From an uncultured Spirochaetales bacterium (lineage in GTDB: Bacteria; Spirochaetota; Spirochaetia; Sphaerochaetales; Sphaerochaetaceae): a stretch of DNA of 7,424 nucleotides. Below the pieces are notes generated by a model. That model ran no database searches, had not been told where the DNA came from, and saw nothing but the letters and a program-made list of their open reading frames with translations. The stretch covers positions 1-7,424 of the forward strand of contig CAKQTF010000043.1 of NCBI GenBank assembly GCA_934276695.1. The letters run 5' to 3'. Shown here piece after piece: positions 6,560 through 7,424 of this stretch (position 1 is its first letter; every line of letters starts with the position of its first letter). Both the position numbers and the translations under genes were made by a program.

Positions 6560-7424
6560 ACAGCATCCTCCTCACTTCCAAACCTGCTCAGCTTAAGATA
6601 TATGAATGCAAATACAAGCAGGATGAAGAATGAAATCACAGCTATAGCACTGCCATATCCAAAATCACCATCACGTCTTGCTGTATTCGCCATATACACA
6701 GAAAGTGTTGTTGTCTTGTGTATTGGGCCACCATTTGTCAGATTGAGTATCAGATCAACGCTATTGAATTCCCAGACAACCCTGAGCAATGTCGTAAGCA
6801 CAACAGTCTCTTTTATATAAGGGAATGTGATATGCCTGAATCCCATCAGCGGACCACCGCCATCCACCCTGCAGGCTTCATAAAGCTCATCAGGAATTGA
6901 CTGAAGCGAAGCAAGGACCATTATTGCGAAAAAAGGAATTCCTCTCCATAGCTCTGCAATGATAACAGACCAGAATGCAGTCTTAGGGTTTCCTGTCCAG
7001 GCTATTGCCTTGCTTATTATCCCAAGCTTCTGAAGAATATCATTCAGAACACCTACATTCTCAAAATACATCATGGACCATAGCATGGATACAAGAACAC
7101 CCGAGAGAGCCCAAGGCAGGAACAGAACTGCCCTGAAGAATCCACACCCCCTGAATTTCTGTTTGAGAATCAGAGCCGTAATCAGGCCGAATACAAGCTG
7201 GAGTCCTACTTCAGCAATAACCCATTTAAGTGAATTCAACAGTGCTTCCCAGAATACAGGATCTCCTGTGAAGAGCTTTATGTAGTTAGCAAAGCCAACA
7301 AAGCCATCTAGCTTTGGACGTGAAAGCAGCCTATTCTGAAAGCTAAGATAGAACACGTTGCCAAGCGGATATATCAGAAGGAGCATGAACAATATGACTA
7401 TAGGGGCTATCAGAATGTATGGAG
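6556..7424 (-). CDS. Carbohydrate ABC transporter permease 1 (MalF/YesP-like, CUT1), 5' end outside the window
   Basis: This is the partner permease of the sugar importer. The frame stays open to the right edge, where PYILIAPIVILLFMLLLIYP is the family's first transmembrane helix. The gene therefore begins a short way outside the window, and the TTG at 7392 and ATG at 7386 inside that helix are not credible starts. 288 residues are visible; probably only 10-25 are missing. In visible numbering, hydrophobic segments lie near 2-20, 66-86, 95-115, 149-172, 206-226 and 256-276. The EAA loop reads EACRVDGGGPLMGFRHITFP (182-201), and the conserved NLTNGGP motif follows TM5. Its last codons (GAG GAG GAT GCT GTA TGA) contain the ribosome binding site for permease 2, and its stop overlaps that gene's start. 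The operon promoter must lie upstream of the right edge. Confidence 0.95.
   Translation of the reverse strand, partial: PYILIAPIVILFMLLLIYPLGNVFYLSFQNRLLSRPKLDGFVGFANYIKLFTGDPVFWEALLNSLKWVIAEVGLQLVFGLITALILKQKFRGCGFFRAVLFLPWALSGVLVSMLWSMMYFENVGVLNDILQKLGIISKAIAWTGNPKTAFWSVIIAELWRGIPFFAIMVLASLQSIPDELYEACRVDGGGPLMGFRHITFPYIKETVVLTTLLRVVWEFNSVDLILNLTNGGPIHKTTTLSVYMANTARRDGDFGYGSAIAVISFFILLVFAFIYLKLSRFGSEEDAV
6567..6572 (-). promoter_or_regulatory. Ribosome binding site for permease 2, embedded in the permease 1 coding end
   Basis: AGGAGG lies 7 nt before the ATG at 6559 and overlaps the Glu-Glu-Asp codons of permease 1. It decides between the two tandem ATGs in favour of 6559, and with the ATGA overlap it indicates translational coupling. 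Confidence 0.8.

Noticed and set aside
7384..7392. TTG at 7392 or ATG at 7386 as the start of permease 1
   Set aside because: Both fall inside the first transmembrane helix, the frame remains open with family-typical residues up to the right edge, and no ribosome binding site precedes them.

Overview
The window is a single, densely packed minus-strand operon fragment with almost no non-coding DNA. In transcription order (right to left) it encodes: a sugar ABC permease (its start lies beyond the right edge), a second sugar ABC permease, an extracellular solute-binding protein, a YesM-type sensor histidine kinase, a divergent PL11/rhamnogalacturonan-lyase-like beta-propeller protein, and a YesN-type response regulator whose C-terminal part lies beyond the left edge. 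The longest non-coding gaps are 49 bp (solute-binding protein to kinase) and 33 bp (second permease to solute-binding protein). The other three junctions are ATGA stop/start overlaps. I see no plus-strand gene, RNA gene, mobile element or CRISPR.

Organism: the binding protein has a signal peptide ending ...LFA-QGQSE, a pattern very common in spirochaete solute-binding proteins. The base composition is moderately AT-rich, ATA isoleucine codons are frequent, and Shine-Dalgarno sites are strong AGGAGG. I infer a host-associated or anaerobic Spirochaetota bacterium (Sphaerochaeta/Treponema-like) with modest confidence. A clostridial Firmicute is the main alternative, because YesM/YesN-linked sugar transporters are also abundant there.

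How the genes fit together: the content parallels the Bacillus subtilis yes cluster for rhamnogalacturonan use (yesM kinase, yesN regulator, yesOPQ transporter, yesW/yesX PL11 lyases). The likely working model has the binding protein and two permeases importing an oligosaccharide, with the ATPase encoded elsewhere. The sensor kinase would monitor an extracytoplasmic cue and phosphorylate the response regulator, which would activate the operon. The lyase-like protein has no signal peptide, so it would act on the imported sugar in the cytoplasm. The actual substrate is not proven by the sequence.

The most notable points are the placement of the lyase-like gene between kinase and regulator genes with translational coupling on both sides, the short and apparently intracellular form of that PL11-like protein, and a perfect 11-bp stem-loop that separates the transporter genes from the sensor gene, which itself has an unusually poor ribosome binding site.
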